64,000 nucleotides of DNA, from positions 58,782 to 122,781 of the forward strand of contig NZ_BANS01000022.1 in NCBI RefSeq assembly GCF_000332995.1, given 5' to 3'. The notes under the pieces were generated by a model that was given only the letters and a program-made list of their open reading frames with translations, was not told where the DNA came from and made no database searches. This DNA is from Gordonia amicalis NBRC 100051 = JCM 11271. Its GTDB lineage: Bacteria > Actinomycetota > Actinomycetes > Mycobacteriales > Mycobacteriaceae. Within the stretch, counting starts at the first letter, position 1. The number at the start of each line of letters is the position of its first letter. Below, piece by piece: positions 9,223 to 18,522 of the stretch. The translations under genes and the position numbers were made by a program.

Positions 9223-10007
9223 TCAGCGACCCGCGAGCAGACCGCCGTCGATGAGCAGTTCGGCACCGCTGATGTACGAGGCATCATCGGAGGCCAGGAA
9301 CGCCACCGCGGGGGAGATCTCCTCCGGGCCGGCCAGGCGACCCATCGGGATGGTGGTCAGGGTGCCTCTTCGGCGCCCTCGCCCAGCTGGGCGAACTCGT
9401 CACGCAGCATCTGGGTGTCGATGTAACCCGGATGGATGCTGTTCACGCGGATGCCGAACCTGCCGTAGCTGAAGGCGGCCGACTTGGTCATGAGTGTCAC
9501 CGCGCCCTTGGACGCGACGTAGGACAGGTAACCGTCCGCACCGACCAGGCCGAAGATGCTCGAGGTGTTGATCACCGAGGCGTGCTTGCTCTTCTTGAGC
9601 AGCGGGATCATCGTGTGGAACGACAGGAAGATGGACTTCTGGTTGACGTTGGTCGTCTTCTCCCACGCGGCCTCGGTGGAGAGCTCGGCCGGGTGGATGT
9701 CGGCGAGGATGCCGGCGTTGTTGACCAGGATGTCGAGGTGTCCGACGGTGGCCTCCAGCTCGGCCGCCAGCGTCTGCCACTGCTCGATGCGGCTGACGTC
9801 GAGCTGATGGAAGACGACCTGCAGGCCCTCGGCTTTCAGGGTGCGCTCGGCCTCCGCGCCGACCTCGGCATTGATGTCGGCGAAGTGGACGATCGCACCC
9901 TCCTGCGCGAGGCGGCGGGTGTGTTCGAGTCCCTGACCGCCGGCACCGCCGGTGACCAGGGCGATGCGGCCCTCCAGGCGGTTGGCGACAGGTGCGGTGC
10001 TGCTCAT
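9223..10007 (-). pseudogene. Short-chain dehydrogenase/reductase, frameshifted near its 3' end
   Basis: A classical SDR. It shows the NAD-binding motif GRIALVTGGAGGQGLEHTRRL (residues about 13-33), NNAG in LDILVNNAGI, and the catalytic Ser and YxxxK in INTSSIFGLVGADGYLSYVASKG. As read, the frame closes prematurely after GEGAEEAP (stop at 9357-9359). The missing end [20 protein letters not shown]...[20 protein letters not shown] continues in a neighbouring frame to a TGA at 9223, so one base is lost or gained near 9362. The start at 10007 (MSSTAPVANRLEG) is preceded by AAAGG. It follows the cupin gene and precedes eutH, suggesting it oxidises an alcohol or hydroxylated product in the same pathway. 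Confidence 0.82.
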
Positions 10008-10134
10008 GATGAAATACCTTTCAGTGCTCGTGAATCCTATGGGTGCGGTGCGTGCGGCAGCACCGTCTGTGGAGGGGGACTCTCTTGTCCCCGAAGTGAG
10101 GCGTGACCTGTGGGTCGGACCGCTGTGACCCGGG

Positions 10135-10473
10135 CTATCGATTGACGACGTAGAACTTGCGGACGGTTTCGAGGACCTCCCAGGTCGCGGTCTCATCGGC
10201 GTCGATGACGAAGGTGTCACCCGCGGCGATCTCGAAGACCTCCTCGGAGGGATGGACGGTCACCCGTGCGCGACCGGCCACCAGAGCCACCGACTCGGGG
10301 CCCGCCACGTTGCGCAGCACACCCGGCGTCATCTGCCAGATGCCGTGCGACTGTCCGCCGTCGGTCCACAGCACGCGCGAGCTGATGATGCCGGTCTCCG
10401 GGTCGGTACGCTCCCGATCGACGAGGTCGGCCTCGGCGATGCGGAGGTGACGGGAGTCGACGATGGTGCCCAA
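10135..10473 (-). CDS. Small cupin protein, DUF861/EutQ-like
   Basis: About 112 residues from a TTG at 10473: GTIVDSRHLRIAEADLVDRE...GIWQMTPGVLRNVAGPESVALVAGRARVTVHPSEEVFEIAAGDTFVIDADETATWEVLETVRKFYVV. The pattern of a single beta-barrel with VALVAGRARV, AAGDTF and TWEV..VRKFYV fits the DUF861 cupin group, which includes EutQ and ureidoglycine aminohydrolase-like proteins. The metal-binding histidines of catalytic cupins are not evident. Start is uncertain: an ATG five bases further upstream is out of frame by one, so either TTG is used or a base has been lost in the start region; AAAGGA lies a few bases further up. Its position between the monooxygenase and the SDR suggests an accessory role in the pathway. 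Confidence 0.7.
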   Translation of the reverse strand: MGTIVDSRHLRIAEADLVDRERTDPETGIISSRVLWTDGGQSHGIWQMTPGVLRNVAGPESVALVAGRARVTVHPSEEVFEIAAGDTFVIDADETATWEVLETVRKFYVVNR

Positions 10474-10555
10474 GGCATGGTCCTTTCGGGATGAGTCGGC
10501 CCGCCTGAGGCCGTTGTCCGGCGGGCCGATCCAGATGTCGGTGAAGCGGCGGGCC

Positions 10556-11642
10556 TCAGCCGTTGAGGTGGGCGAGCTGCGGGGCGACCTTCGCGCCGAG
10601 GAGCTCGAAGCTGCGTCGGTAGGGTTCCGGGTTGTCGGTGTACTCGTGGACGAAGCTGACCAGGGTGCCGAAACCACCGACGGCGTTGTACAGCTCCTCG
10701 ATGCGGGCGGCGACGGTGTCCGGCGAACCGATGATGAAGAAGTTCTCGATCATCCAGTCCAGGTCCAGGTCGTCTTCGTCGATCAGGCCGCCGGTCAGCA
10801 GCGGACCGAGCCCCAGCCCCTTGAAGGTCGGGATGTTGTACTTGCCCCACAGGGTGCCCATCGCGCCGTTGCGGACCAGGTCGAGAGCTTCCTCGTCGGT
10901 GTCGGCGACGAAGATGTCGCGGCAGACGCGCCAGTCGGCCTTCGACGGGTTGTATCCCGCTTCCTTCGCCGCGGTGGAGTAGGTCTCCCAGTGGTTGATC
11001 CAGGTCTTCTCGTGCACCTGCTGGCTCAGCAGGTAGGCACCGCGGGAACCGGCGAACTTGATGGTCGAGGAGTTCTCCGACATGCCGGTGATCATGATCG
11101 GGATCTGAGCCTGAGCCGGCTTGAGGTGCGGGCCGGCGATCTCCTCGTCGTAGGCGGGCATGTCGACCGAGAAGTACTCACCCTCGATCTTGAAGGCGCC
11201 TTCGCGCTTGAAGATCGCCTCGAGGATGTCGAGTGCCTCCACCATCATCTTCGAGTTGTTGGCACCGCCACCGGTGCCGAACAGCTGCGCATCCGAAGCG
11301 TATGCGCCCGGGGCGATTCCGGCGATGTACCGGCCTCCGGTCATGTGGTCGAGCCACATCATCCGGTGCGCCAGCGCGATCGGGTTGTGGTACGGCAGCA
11401 GGTGTGCGGCCGCGCCCAGGGTGAGCCGCTCGGTCACCCTGGGACGCGGCGGCGATCATGGCGTCGGGGGCGGGCGACGGCTCACCGCCGAGGGTGTAGT
11501 GCTCGGCGAAAAAGGCCTCGTCCCAACCGTATTCCTCGGCCCATTTCACGAGCTGGAGGTCCCAGTCGATGACCTCTTTGGCGGTGCGCTTGCCGTGGGC
11601 GTAGTCGTGCGAGTAGGGCGCGCTGAAGGTTCCGAATCTCAT
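10556..11642 (-). pseudogene. Luciferase-like (LLM class) flavin-dependent monooxygenase, frameshifted as read
   Basis: Conserved protein of about 362 residues starting MRFGTFSAPYSHDYAHGKRTAKEVI at 11642, with AAAGAGGAG just upstream. Family features are WAEEYGWDEAFFAEHYTLGG, then LTLGAAAHLLPYHNPIALAHRMMWLDHMTGGRYIAGIAPGAY, PIMITGMSENSSTIKFAG and FFIIGSPDTVAARIEELYN. The pattern resembles limonene/alkane-type FMN-dependent monooxygenases that need a separate flavin reductase. The frame breaks at about 11440: a GGG run (as read) carries one base too many, and removing it restores the frame between AMIAAAS and TERLTLGAAA. The gene lies directly behind the flavin reductase, the expected partner for supplying reduced FMN. 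The substrate is unknown. Confidence 0.85.
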
Positions 11643-12257
11643 TGATCTCCTCTTTCTCGATGGACCGGCGGGCGCCGGGCGGGTAGGGCGGGATGGCCGG
11701 CCGGCGCGATGCGCCGTCGGGTGAGTTCTGGTGGCTGGGGCCTGGGGGAAGGAAGGGGGCGTCGGCTCGGCGAGCCGGCGGAATCCGCTGCGATGGAAGA
11801 TGATCGGCTCGCGCGGCGTGGACTCCTCCGCCTGCCCGAGTTCGAGGACCTCACCGAGCACGATCACGTGGTCGCCGCCGTCGAGAATGTCCGCGATCCG
11901 GCAGTCGAACCAGGTCACCGTCTCACCGAGGATCGGATTGCCGGTGTAAGTCGTTGTGTAGTCGAGGGATTCGAATCGGTCCCCGCCGCTCGAGGCGAAC
12001 TTGCGGGCCAGCTCCGAGTGCTGCTCCGACAGGATGTTGACCGCGAACGATCCGGTTTCGGCGATCACCGGCCAGGTCGTCGAAGTCCGGGCAGGAGCGA
12101 TGGCGATCAGCGCCGGCTCGAGCGAGAGCGACATGAACGACTGGAGCGTCATGCCGTGCGGCCGGCCGTCGTCGACACCGGTGACGATCGTGAGGCCGCT
12201 GGGGAACTGGCCGACGGCCTTCTTGAACGCGTCGTGGTCGAACGCTTGGGTTGGCAT
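11639..12257 (-). CDS. Flavin reductase (HpaC-like FMN-binding split barrel)
   Basis: Starts MPTQAFDHDAFKKAVGQFPSGLTIVTGVDDG at 12257. The body is typical of two-component monooxygenase reductases: MTLQSFMSLSLEPALIAIAPARTSTTWPVI, GSFAVNILSEQHSELARKFAS, LGETVTWFDCRI, HVIVLGEVLEL, IIFHRSGFRRL. Such enzymes use NAD(P)H to make reduced FMN or FAD for a partner oxygenase, here the luciferase-like gene immediately downstream. The domain ends near 11770, but no stop follows in that frame: it reads through a proline/arginine-rich linker into the oxygenase start. A neighbouring frame has a TGA overlapping the oxygenase ATG (ATGA). The real 3' end is therefore uncertain, and either a small indel or a true fusion is possible. 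Confidence 0.8.
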
Positions 12258-12712
12258 GAACCACCCCTTCCGGAGTTCTGAACCTTTGTTGACACTTTGT
12301 TGGACGTAAACCCAAAGGCGAGCATCCTCGCTGCCAACGGGTAGTTCTCAAGTTTTCCGCGCCGTAACAAGCGAACTCATTGGTTACACGGGTGTTAACC
12401 GGGGCGGGATTCTAGCCAGTTCCCGACCCGCACATACCGTCGAAATTGAGACACAACTGAACGTTTGTTGGACCTGGAGGTGAGCAGAGAGCGGACATGC
12501 ACCTGGTAAGACACTTGAGACCCCGGCGTTCAGCTCGGCGAGCAGGGCGTGTCAGCCCGACCACGCCGAGCTGAAATCCGCCCCCGAAAACCGCCCCCGT
12601 AATCCGCCCTCCAGCAGGACGCCGGCGACATATCGTCCGTGCCGGACTTACAGAGGGCTCATCCCCGGGGTGCATTTTCGGTGGATGGCTACGGGGGCGT
12701 CGTCGATCGGGA
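12258..12712. promoter_or_regulatory. 455-bp non-coding region with direct repeats, probable control region of the accessory cluster
   Basis: No convincing gene is seen between the flavin reductase start and the stop of the TetR gene. The region holds three copies of a CTTTGTTG/GTTTGTTG element: TGAACCTTTGTTG and ACACTTTGTTGGAC side by side at about 12280-12305, and TGAACGTTTGTTGGAC at about 12459-12474. Repeated elements ahead of the first gene of an operon, with a TetR regulator next door, fit operator sites. The rest includes an imperfect GC-rich inverted repeat (about 12530-12575) containing CAGCTCGGCGAGCAGGGCGTG. Confidence 0.45.
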
Positions 12713-13309
12713 TCAGGCTTTCGCACCCGCGGAACGGGTCTTCACCTGCGGGTATTCGCGCGACTCGTCGGTGCGGATGATCGCGAGCACGACCTCGCGG
12801 AGCTCTGCGTCCGACAAGGACGCGTCACCGACGTTGCGCTGGACCGCCGATCCGTCCCAGACCGCTTCGAGGATGGTGGCCACTCGCGCCGAGCAGTACG
12901 TCTCGACACCCGATTTGGCACGCTTGGACCACTTCCGGATGAGCTGCCGGTAGGCCTTCTCGCGGACACCCTGCGCGTACATCTCCCACATGAGCACGAC
13001 GGATTGGGTGTCCTCCGAAAGCTTTCGCGTCATGTCGACGACTGCGTCGGCGAGATCTTCGTCGTTCCGGACGAACGTGAATCCGCTCTCGTACTTCTCG
13101 GAGATGCGGTCCACGTAGTAGGCGAACGCGTCGAGGAGCAGTTCATCGAGATCGGCGTAGTGATAGTTCACGGTGCCCAGCGCGAGGTTTGCTGCGCTGC
13201 ACACCTTTCGGTGGGTCACGCTCTTGACGCCGCTCTCGGTGATCACCTGCAGAGCTGCTTCCATGAGAGCGGCACGGGTCGCCTCGGACCGCGCATTCTT
13301 CGCTTTCAT
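12713..13309 (-). CDS. TetR family transcriptional regulator
   Basis: About 198 residues starting MKAKNARSEATRAALMEAALQVITESG at 13309, chosen because GGGGAAGGG lies just upstream. The helix-turn-helix is VKSVTHRKVCSAANLALGTVNYHYADLDELLLDAFAYYV, with the HYADLDEL pattern of TetR proteins. The C-terminal region (SEKYESGFTFVRNDEDLADAV...) is the ligand-binding part. It ends in a basic tail (VKTRSAGAKA). Placed just upstream of the flavin-monooxygenase/EutH cluster on the same strand, it is the likely repressor of that cluster, possibly through the CTTTGTTG repeats in the gap between them. Confidence 0.85.
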   Translation of the reverse strand: MKAKNARSEATRAALMEAALQVITESGVKSVTHRKVCSAANLALGTVNYHYADLDELLLDAFAYYVDRISEKYESGFTFVRNDEDLADAVVDMTRKLSEDTQSVVLMWEMYAQGVREKAYRQLIRKWSKRAKSGVETYCSARVATILEAVWDGSAVQRNVGDASLSDAELREVVLAIIRTDESREYPQVKTRSAGAKA

Positions 13310-13340
13310 GAGCCCTTCCCCGACATCGACGGAACTGCGA

Positions 13341-14372
13341 TTATCGCACTCCGGAGTCGCGCACCGCAGTGGCACCCTGGGCACCGATGACGCCGGCCGG
13401 CGCGACACTCTCGACACCACCGCCTCGGCGGGTACGCGGCAGCAGCCGACGGGCGATCGCCACCCCGCCGATGCACAGCACGCCGCCGATGATGCCGATA
13501 CCCGTCGGGAGTTCGTCGAGAATCGCCCAGGACATCACGATGACGATCGCGGGAACCACGAGCGTCGTCGCCGCCATCGCGCCCGCATCCGTGCGCGCAA
13601 GCGCGTAGGCCCAGGTCGAGAAGGCGATCGCGGTGGGACCGATGCCGAGATAGATCACCGCGGCGACCGCCGACGCGTCCGCGTCGGCGAGTTCGGCGAT
13701 CGCGGCCGGCGCGAACGGGAGCGTCGCGACGAGACCGGCGAGCGCACCGAGCCAGGTCGCGGTCAGCGCGCCGACCGTGCGGAGCGCGGACTTCTGGATG
13801 AGCACTCCGGTCGCGTAGAGGACCGCGGCACCGAGGCCCAACAGGATGCCGAACCAATCGGCGTGTGCGTCGGCGGTGGCCGAACCACCGACCGCGATGA
13901 GCACGACCCCGGCGAAGGCGATCGCCATCCCGATCACCAGGTGTCGCGGAAATCCCTCTCCCAGAAAGGGTCCCGCCGCCAGCGCGACGAGGATCGGGGC
14001 GAGGTTCACCAGCAGGGACGCAGTGCCGGCATCCAGATGCTGCTCGGCCCAGTTCAGCAGCACGGTGTAACCCGCGAACCAGGCGACACCGTAGGCGATC
14101 ACGAGACCCAGTGCCCGTCCGCGGGGAAACCACGCGGGGACCGGACGGTCGTCGTCGACGGCAGTGCCCCGTCTCCGCAACCGCACCACCAGCATGATGG
14201 CCGTCAGCGGGACGACCGCCGCGAGCAACCGCACGAACGCCATCGACCCCGGCGAGAACGAATCCCCCAGCGCACGAATGCCGATGAATGCCGACGCCCA
14301 CAACACCACGGTGACCACCGCAGCGAGCGCAGGCAGAGAGACGACGCGGATGCGTGGCGGGAGCAGGGGCAC
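13341..14372 (-). CDS. EamA/DMT family transporter
   Basis: A 343-residue membrane protein with about ten hydrophobic segments in two EamA repeats: LPALAAVVTVVLWASAFIGIRAL at the start of the first, and GILLGLGAAVLYATGVLIQKSAL at the start of the second. It also has LNWAEQHLDAGTASLLVNLAPILVALAAGPFLGE, typical of the drug/metabolite transporter superfamily. The GTG at 14372 is the best start because the hydrophobic segment begins about 12 codons later; longer frames run into the 18-bp repeat array upstream. The substrate cannot be told from sequence. It lies between fgd1 and the TetR gene and may be an amino-acid or metabolite exporter. Confidence 0.85.
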   Translation of the reverse strand: MPLLPPRIRVVSLPALAAVVTVVLWASAFIGIRALGDSFSPGSMAFVRLLAAVVPLTAIMLVVRLRRRGTAVDDDRPVPAWFPRGRALGLVIAYGVAWFAGYTVLLNWAEQHLDAGTASLLVNLAPILVALAAGPFLGEGFPRHLVIGMAIAFAGVVLIAVGGSATADAHADWFGILLGLGAAVLYATGVLIQKSALRTVGALTATWLGALAGLVATLPFAPAAIAELADADASAVAAVIYLGIGPTAIAFSTWAYALARTDAGAMAATTLVVPAIVIVMSWAILDELPTGIGIIGGVLCIGGVAIARRLLPRTRRGGGVESVAPAGVIGAQGATAVRDSGVR

Positions 14373-14430
14373 GGTCCCAGCGTCGCGTATCGCGCCTTGA
14401 AGGACAAGCGATTTCATGGGCTTCGACAAG

Positions 14431-14574
14431 CTCAGCCAGCGAGGACGGCTCAGCCAGCGAGGACCGCTCAGCCAGCGAGGACCGCTCAGCCAGCGAGGAC
14501 GACTCAGCCCGCGGGGGCGGCCCAGCCAGCGGGGACCGCTCAGCCGGTGAGGGCGGCCCAGCCGGCGGAGCGGG
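14431..14574. repeat. Tandem array of eight 18-bp repeats
   Basis: Eight head-to-tail 18-bp units lie directly behind the fgd1 stop codon. The first four are nearly identical (consensus CTCAGCCAGCGAGGACCG); the last four diverge toward the gene (for example CTCAGCCCGCGGGGGCGG and CCCAGCCGGCGGAGCGGG). The unit contains the CTCAGCC/GAGG words also seen in other intergenic repeats of this window. It lies between EamA and fgd1 and probably does not code for protein. Confidence 0.85.
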
Positions 14575-15585
14575 TTAGCCGAGCTTGCGCAGGCGCGGTT
14601 CCAGGTCGCGCTGGAAGTTCTCCAGGAACCGACGCTGGTCGTGGCCCGGCGCGTGGAAGACGAGGTGGTTGAGACCGGCGTCGGTGTAGAACTTGACCTT
14701 CTCCACGGCCTCGTCGGGGTCGGACGCAACGATCCAGCGCTTGGCGACCTGCTCGATGGGCAGTTCGTCGGCGAGACGTTCCATCTCGGTGGAGCTGTTG
14801 ACGCTGTGCTTCTGCTCCGGTGTCAGTGACAGCGGCGCCCAGAAGCGCGTGTTCTCCAGTGCCAGTTCGGGATCGGGATCGTAGGAGATCTTGATCTCGA
14901 TCATCTTGTCGATGGCGTCGAAGTCCCGTTCGGCCTTCTCCGCACCTTCCTTCACCGCCGGCAGCAGCTTCTCGGTGTAGAGCTCGGCGCCCTTGCCCGA
15001 GGTGCAGATGAAGCCGTCCCCGGCGCGACCCGCATACCGGGCGACGACCGGACCACCGGCGGCAACGTACACCGGGATCGGTTGTTCCGGAACGTCATAC
15101 ATGTACGCACCCTGCGTGTGGTAGTACTCGCCGTCGAAGTTGACCTCGTCGCCGGTCCACAGTTCACGCATGAGCGTGATCGCCTCGCGCAGGCGGGCGA
15201 AGCGCTCCTTGAACTCGGGCCACTCGCCCTGGAAGCCGGTGGCGTATTCGTTGAGCGCCTCGCCGGTGCCGACGCCGAGCATGATGCGGCACGGGTACAT
15301 GCAGCCCATCGACGCGAAGGCCTGGGCGATGACGGCCGGGTTGTAGCGGAAGGTCGGGGTCATGACCGATGTGCCGATCTGAACACGCTTGGTGCGCTCG
15401 CCGACGGCCGCCATCCACGCGAGCGAGAAGGGAGCGTGGCCGCCGTTGTGCCGCCACGGCTGGAAGTGGTCGCTCACCGCGACCGAGTCCAGTCCGTGTT
15501 CCTCGGCCGCGACCGCGATCTCCACCAGCTCGCGCGGGTCGAACTGCTCCGCCGATGCCTTGAAACCGAGCTTGAGTTCTGCCAC
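14575..15585 (-). CDS. fgd1: F420-dependent glucose-6-phosphate dehydrogenase
   Basis: Oxidises glucose 6-phosphate to 6-phosphogluconolactone while reducing cofactor F420, the main source of F420H2 in mycobacteria and relatives. The 336-residue length from the GTG at 15585 equals that of the mycobacterial enzyme. The N-terminal [20 protein letters not shown], then SDHFQPWRH with the active-site His40 and Trp44, [39 protein letters not shown] (catalytic glutamate), [43 protein letters not shown] and [18 protein letters not shown] are all diagnostic. In M. tuberculosis fgd1 is followed directly by pta and ackA on the same strand; here the strand is the same but about 12 kb of other genes separates them. 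Confidence 0.96.
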   Translation of the reverse strand: MAELKLGFKASAEQFDPRELVEIAVAAEEHGLDSVAVSDHFQPWRHNGGHAPFSLAWMAAVGERTKRVQIGTSVMTPTFRYNPAVIAQAFASMGCMYPCRIMLGVGTGEALNEYATGFQGEWPEFKERFARLREAITLMRELWTGDEVNFDGEYYHTQGAYMYDVPEQPIPVYVAAGGPVVARYAGRAGDGFICTSGKGAELYTEKLLPAVKEGAEKAERDFDAIDKMIEIKISYDPDPELALENTRFWAPLSLTPEQKHSVNSSTEMERLADELPIEQVAKRWIVASDPDEAVEKVKFYTDAGLNHLVFHAPGHDQRRFLENFQRDLEPRLRKLG

Positions 15586-15784
15586 GAGCCTCGCCCCTAA
15601 CCGTCGGCCGTGCCGACCTGACATTCCCTGGTCGATCCGCTGATCGTGATCGCCGTCTGTGACCTCAGTTACCAACCTAGAGCATGGGTGGCGGGACGCC
15701 TCTCGAGCTCCCGGCATGCACCTCCACCCGCATCCGAAGGGACGAGTAGACATCAAGTTCACTTGAAGTCCTACCCTGGGCGAC

Positions 15785-17703
15785 ATGAGCATGGAGTCGG
15801 TCGCCTGGGACATGATGTACAAGTCGTCGACCTCGCCGGACGGTAAGCGGTTGCGGGGGGATCGGCGTACGACGCTGCGTCGGATCAGCGGGTTCGCCGG
15901 CCCCCATCGCCGCCGGATAGCGCTGTTCCTCGTGCTGTCCGTGTTCACCGCGGTCCTGACGGTGGTCACGCCGCTCCTCGCCGGACGCGTCGTCAACCTC
16001 ATCACCGACAGCGGGTCCGAGGCGATGATCGTGGGTCTCGCGGTGACGATCGCCCTGATCGCCGTCGCCGAGGCGGCGGCCGGAATCGGGGTGCGGTGGC
16101 TGTCGTCGAACATCGGTGAGGGCCTCATCCTCGACCTGCGTCGCGCAGTCTTCGACCATGTCCAGCGGATGCCGGTCGCCTTCTTCACCCGCACCCGGAC
16201 CGGCGCCCTGGTGAGCCGGCTCAACAACGACGTCATCGGCGCGCAACGCGCCTTCAGCGACACGCTCTCGATGTCGTGTCGAACATCGTGACGCTCACGC
16301 TGACGCTGGGCGTGATGATCTACATCAGCTGGCAGATCACGCTGCTCGCCCTCGTGCTGCTGCCGATCTTCGTGGTCCCGGCGCGCCGGATGGGACGCCG
16401 GATGGCCGCCCTGTCGCGTGAGGCCGCCGAGCACAACGCCCGGATGTCCACCCAGATGACGGAACGGTTCTCCGCACCCGGAGCCACCCTGGTCAAGCTG
16501 TTCGGACGTCCCGACCTGGAATCACGCGAGTTCGCCGACCGTGCGGATCGTGTGCGCGACATCGGTGTGCGACGCGCGATGCTGCAGGCCTACTTCTTCA
16601 CCGCGTTGACGCTGGTCTCGGCTCTCGCGCTCGCCCTGGTCTACGGGCTCGGGGGATGGCTTGCGGTGAACGAACATCTGTCGGCGGGTGCGGTCGTCTC
16701 GCTCGCCCTGCTCCTCACCCGCATGTACGCCCCGCTCACCGCGCTGGCGAACGCACGGGTCGAGATCATGAGCGCGCTGGTCAGTTTCGAGCGCGTCTTC
16801 GAGGTCCTCGACCTGACACCGCTGATCACCGACGCCCCGGACGCACGCCCGGTCCCGGGCACCGAGAGCGGCCGGCCGGTCCCGGTGTCGGTGCGCTTCG
16901 ACGACGTCTCCTTCGCCTACCCCGCCGCCGACAAGGTCTCACTGGCATCACTGGAAGAGGTTGAGCAGCTGGACAACCGGGCGGGTACGACGGTTCTGCA
17001 CCACGTCGACCTCGATGTTCCCGCGGGCAGCATGGTGGCTCTTGTCGGCAGTTCGGGTGCCGGCAAGTCGACGATCGCGAGTCTCGCGACCCGGCTGTAC
17101 GACGTCGACGAGGGCTCGGTGCAGCTCTCCGGCGTCGACATCCGCGACCTGCAGACCGCGTCGGTGCATCGCACCGTCGGCCTGGTCACCCAGGACGGCC
17201 ACCTCTTCCACGACACCGTCCGCGCCAACCTCGTCCTCGCCCGACCCGACACCTCCGACGAGGAGATCTGGGACGCGCTGCGCCGGGCGCGTCTCGACGA
17301 GCTGGTGGCGTCGTTGCCCGACGGACTCGACACCATCGTCGGTGAACGCGGATACCGGCTCTCCGGCGGTGAGCGCCAGCGGATGACGATCGCGCGGCTA
17401 CTGCTCGCGCAGCCGTCGGTGGTGATCCTCGACGAGGCGACCGCACATCTGGATTCGACCTCGGAGGCGGCCGTTCAGGAAGCGTTGGGCGAAGCCCTCG
17501 AAGGCCGGACCTCGATCGTGATCGCACACCGACTGTCGACGATCCGCGCGGCGGACCAGATCGTGGTGCTCGAAGCAGGACGCGTCGTCGAACGCGGCGA
17601 TCATCCGACGCTGCTGGCGCGCAACGGACGCTACGCCGAGCTCTACCGCACGCAGTTCGCCGACGACGGCGACGCGAACGAGGACGACCCGCTCACGGCG
17701 TAG
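15785..17703 (+). pseudogene. ABC transporter, fused permease and ATPase (exporter type), frameshifted as read
   Basis: A half-size ABC exporter of about 640 residues. The N-terminal membrane domain has about six helices ([31 protein letters not shown] ... [32 protein letters not shown]). The C-terminal ATPase has Walker A GSSGAGKST, the signature LSGGERQRMTIARLLL, Walker B VVILDEATAHLD, and the H-loop IVIAHRLSTIR. The frame breaks at about 16271: TCGATGTCGTG lacks one base of the expected TCGAATGTCGTG. The second half continues in the next frame as [18 protein letters not shown]. It is divergent from fgd1. The family exports drugs, lipids or peptides; the substrate is unknown. The indel may be a sequencing error. 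Confidence 0.88.
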
Positions 17704-17733
17704 GGCTGCGACGTCATCTCACGAGGCCTTCGA

Positions 17734-17815
17734 GGCTCGTCGCTTCGCTCCTCACACCTCAGGCAGCAGGGGGTGGCTCGTCGCTATCGCTCCTCACACC
17801 TCAGGCAGCAGGGGG
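17734..17815. repeat. Direct repeat of about 41 bp, two copies
   Basis: Two consecutive copies of a unit beginning GGCTCGTCGCT and ending CAGGCAGCAGGGGG, spaced 41 bp. The second copy includes the last codons and stop of the minus-strand membrane-protein gene, so the gene's 3' end has been duplicated into the gap next to the ABC transporter stop. Confidence 0.75.
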
Positions 17816-18094
17816 AGGGTTGTCGTCGAGGTCGTCGAAGTTGTCGATCAGCGGGCGCCGGGGGCGCTTCGGGCCCTTGGCGCGCTCTGCGCGTTGGCGG
17901 CGGATCTGCAGCACGATCAGCACGATGTTGACCACGATGATGGCGATCCCGACGGCCACCCAGAACCAGCGGCCGTCGCGCCACCAGTCGACGGTCAGCC
18001 AGCCCAGGCAGACGATGAGGATGGCCGCGCCGATGCTGGTCATCGTCGTCGACAGCGTCTGCGCGCCGCGGGAGAAGTCGGGGCCGGTACTCAC
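17801..18094 (-). CDS. Small membrane protein, two transmembrane segments
   Basis: Ninety-seven residues from a GTG at 18094 with AGGAG a few bases upstream. Residues about 18-34 (MTSIGAAILIVCLGWLTV) and about 44-62 (FWVAVGIAIIVVNIVLIVLQI) are membrane segments separated by DWWRDGRW. A basic stretch (RRQRAERAKGPKRPRRP) follows, then an acidic tail DNFDDLDDNPPPAA. I do not recognise a named family. It lies next to the DUF202 and esterase genes on the same strand and may be cotranscribed with them. Confidence 0.7.
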   Translation of the reverse strand: MSTGPDFSRGAQTLSTTMTSIGAAILIVCLGWLTVDWWRDGRWFWVAVGIAIIVVNIVLIVLQIRRQRAERAKGPKRPRRPLIDNFDDLDDNPPPAA

Positions 18095-18128
18095 GGGAAC
18101 TCCTGGGTAGGACAGGTCGGGATGGCGA

Positions 18129-18401
18129 TCAGGTCTGGATCACGACGACAACCGCGATCAGGATGGCCACCCCCACTATCGCAGTGACGACGAACAGGAC
18201 CTGGGCCGGGCCCGGCATCTGGCCACCGTGTTGGAGCACGTGCATTGTGCGTTGCCAGCGCCACGCACCGATCACGGCGAGAGAGCAACCCAGAGCGACG
18301 AGGACGAGACCCAGGACCAGTTCGAACACCGGACTGTCGATGTCGGGGGCGAGGTAGACGATCGCCATACCTGCCGCCATGAATCCCATCGCGGTCCGCA
18401 C
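18129..18401 (-). CDS. DUF202 (YidH-like) membrane protein, start uncertain
   Basis: The core matches DUF202: ARFTLAAERTLLAWVRTAMGFMAAGMAIVYLAP, then VFELVLGLVLVALGCSLAVIGAWRW and a final helix VLFVVTAIVGVAILIAVVVVI, three membrane segments in all. The only ATG/GTG/TTG in this frame is the GTG at 18401, which falls inside the conserved LLAWVRTA motif, so using it would lose the front of the family domain. The frame stays open upstream to about 18600, overlapping the esterase gene, with no ordinary start codon. An upstream frameshift or an unusual start (a CTG is present) is needed to make the full protein. Function of the family is unknown. Confidence 0.6.
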   Translation of the reverse strand: MRTAMGFMAAGMAIVYLAPDIDSPVFELVLGLVLVALGCSLAVIGAWRWQRTMHVLQHGGQMPGPAQVLFVVTAIVGVAILIAVVVVIQT

Positions 18402-18522
18402 CCACGCGAGGAGCGTGCGTTCGGCGGCGAGGGTGAAGCGCGCGTCGACCGCACCGGGCGGGGCGTCGGTGGGTGGCGCGGCGGTGGGGACGGCACCTGC
18501 TTCGGTGCCGGGGCGGCTTTCG

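Noticed and set aside
7893..13309. Eut microcompartment operon
   Set aside because: Apart from EutH and a cupin of the broader EutQ-like group, no shell protein, EutBC, EutG or EutD-like gene is present.
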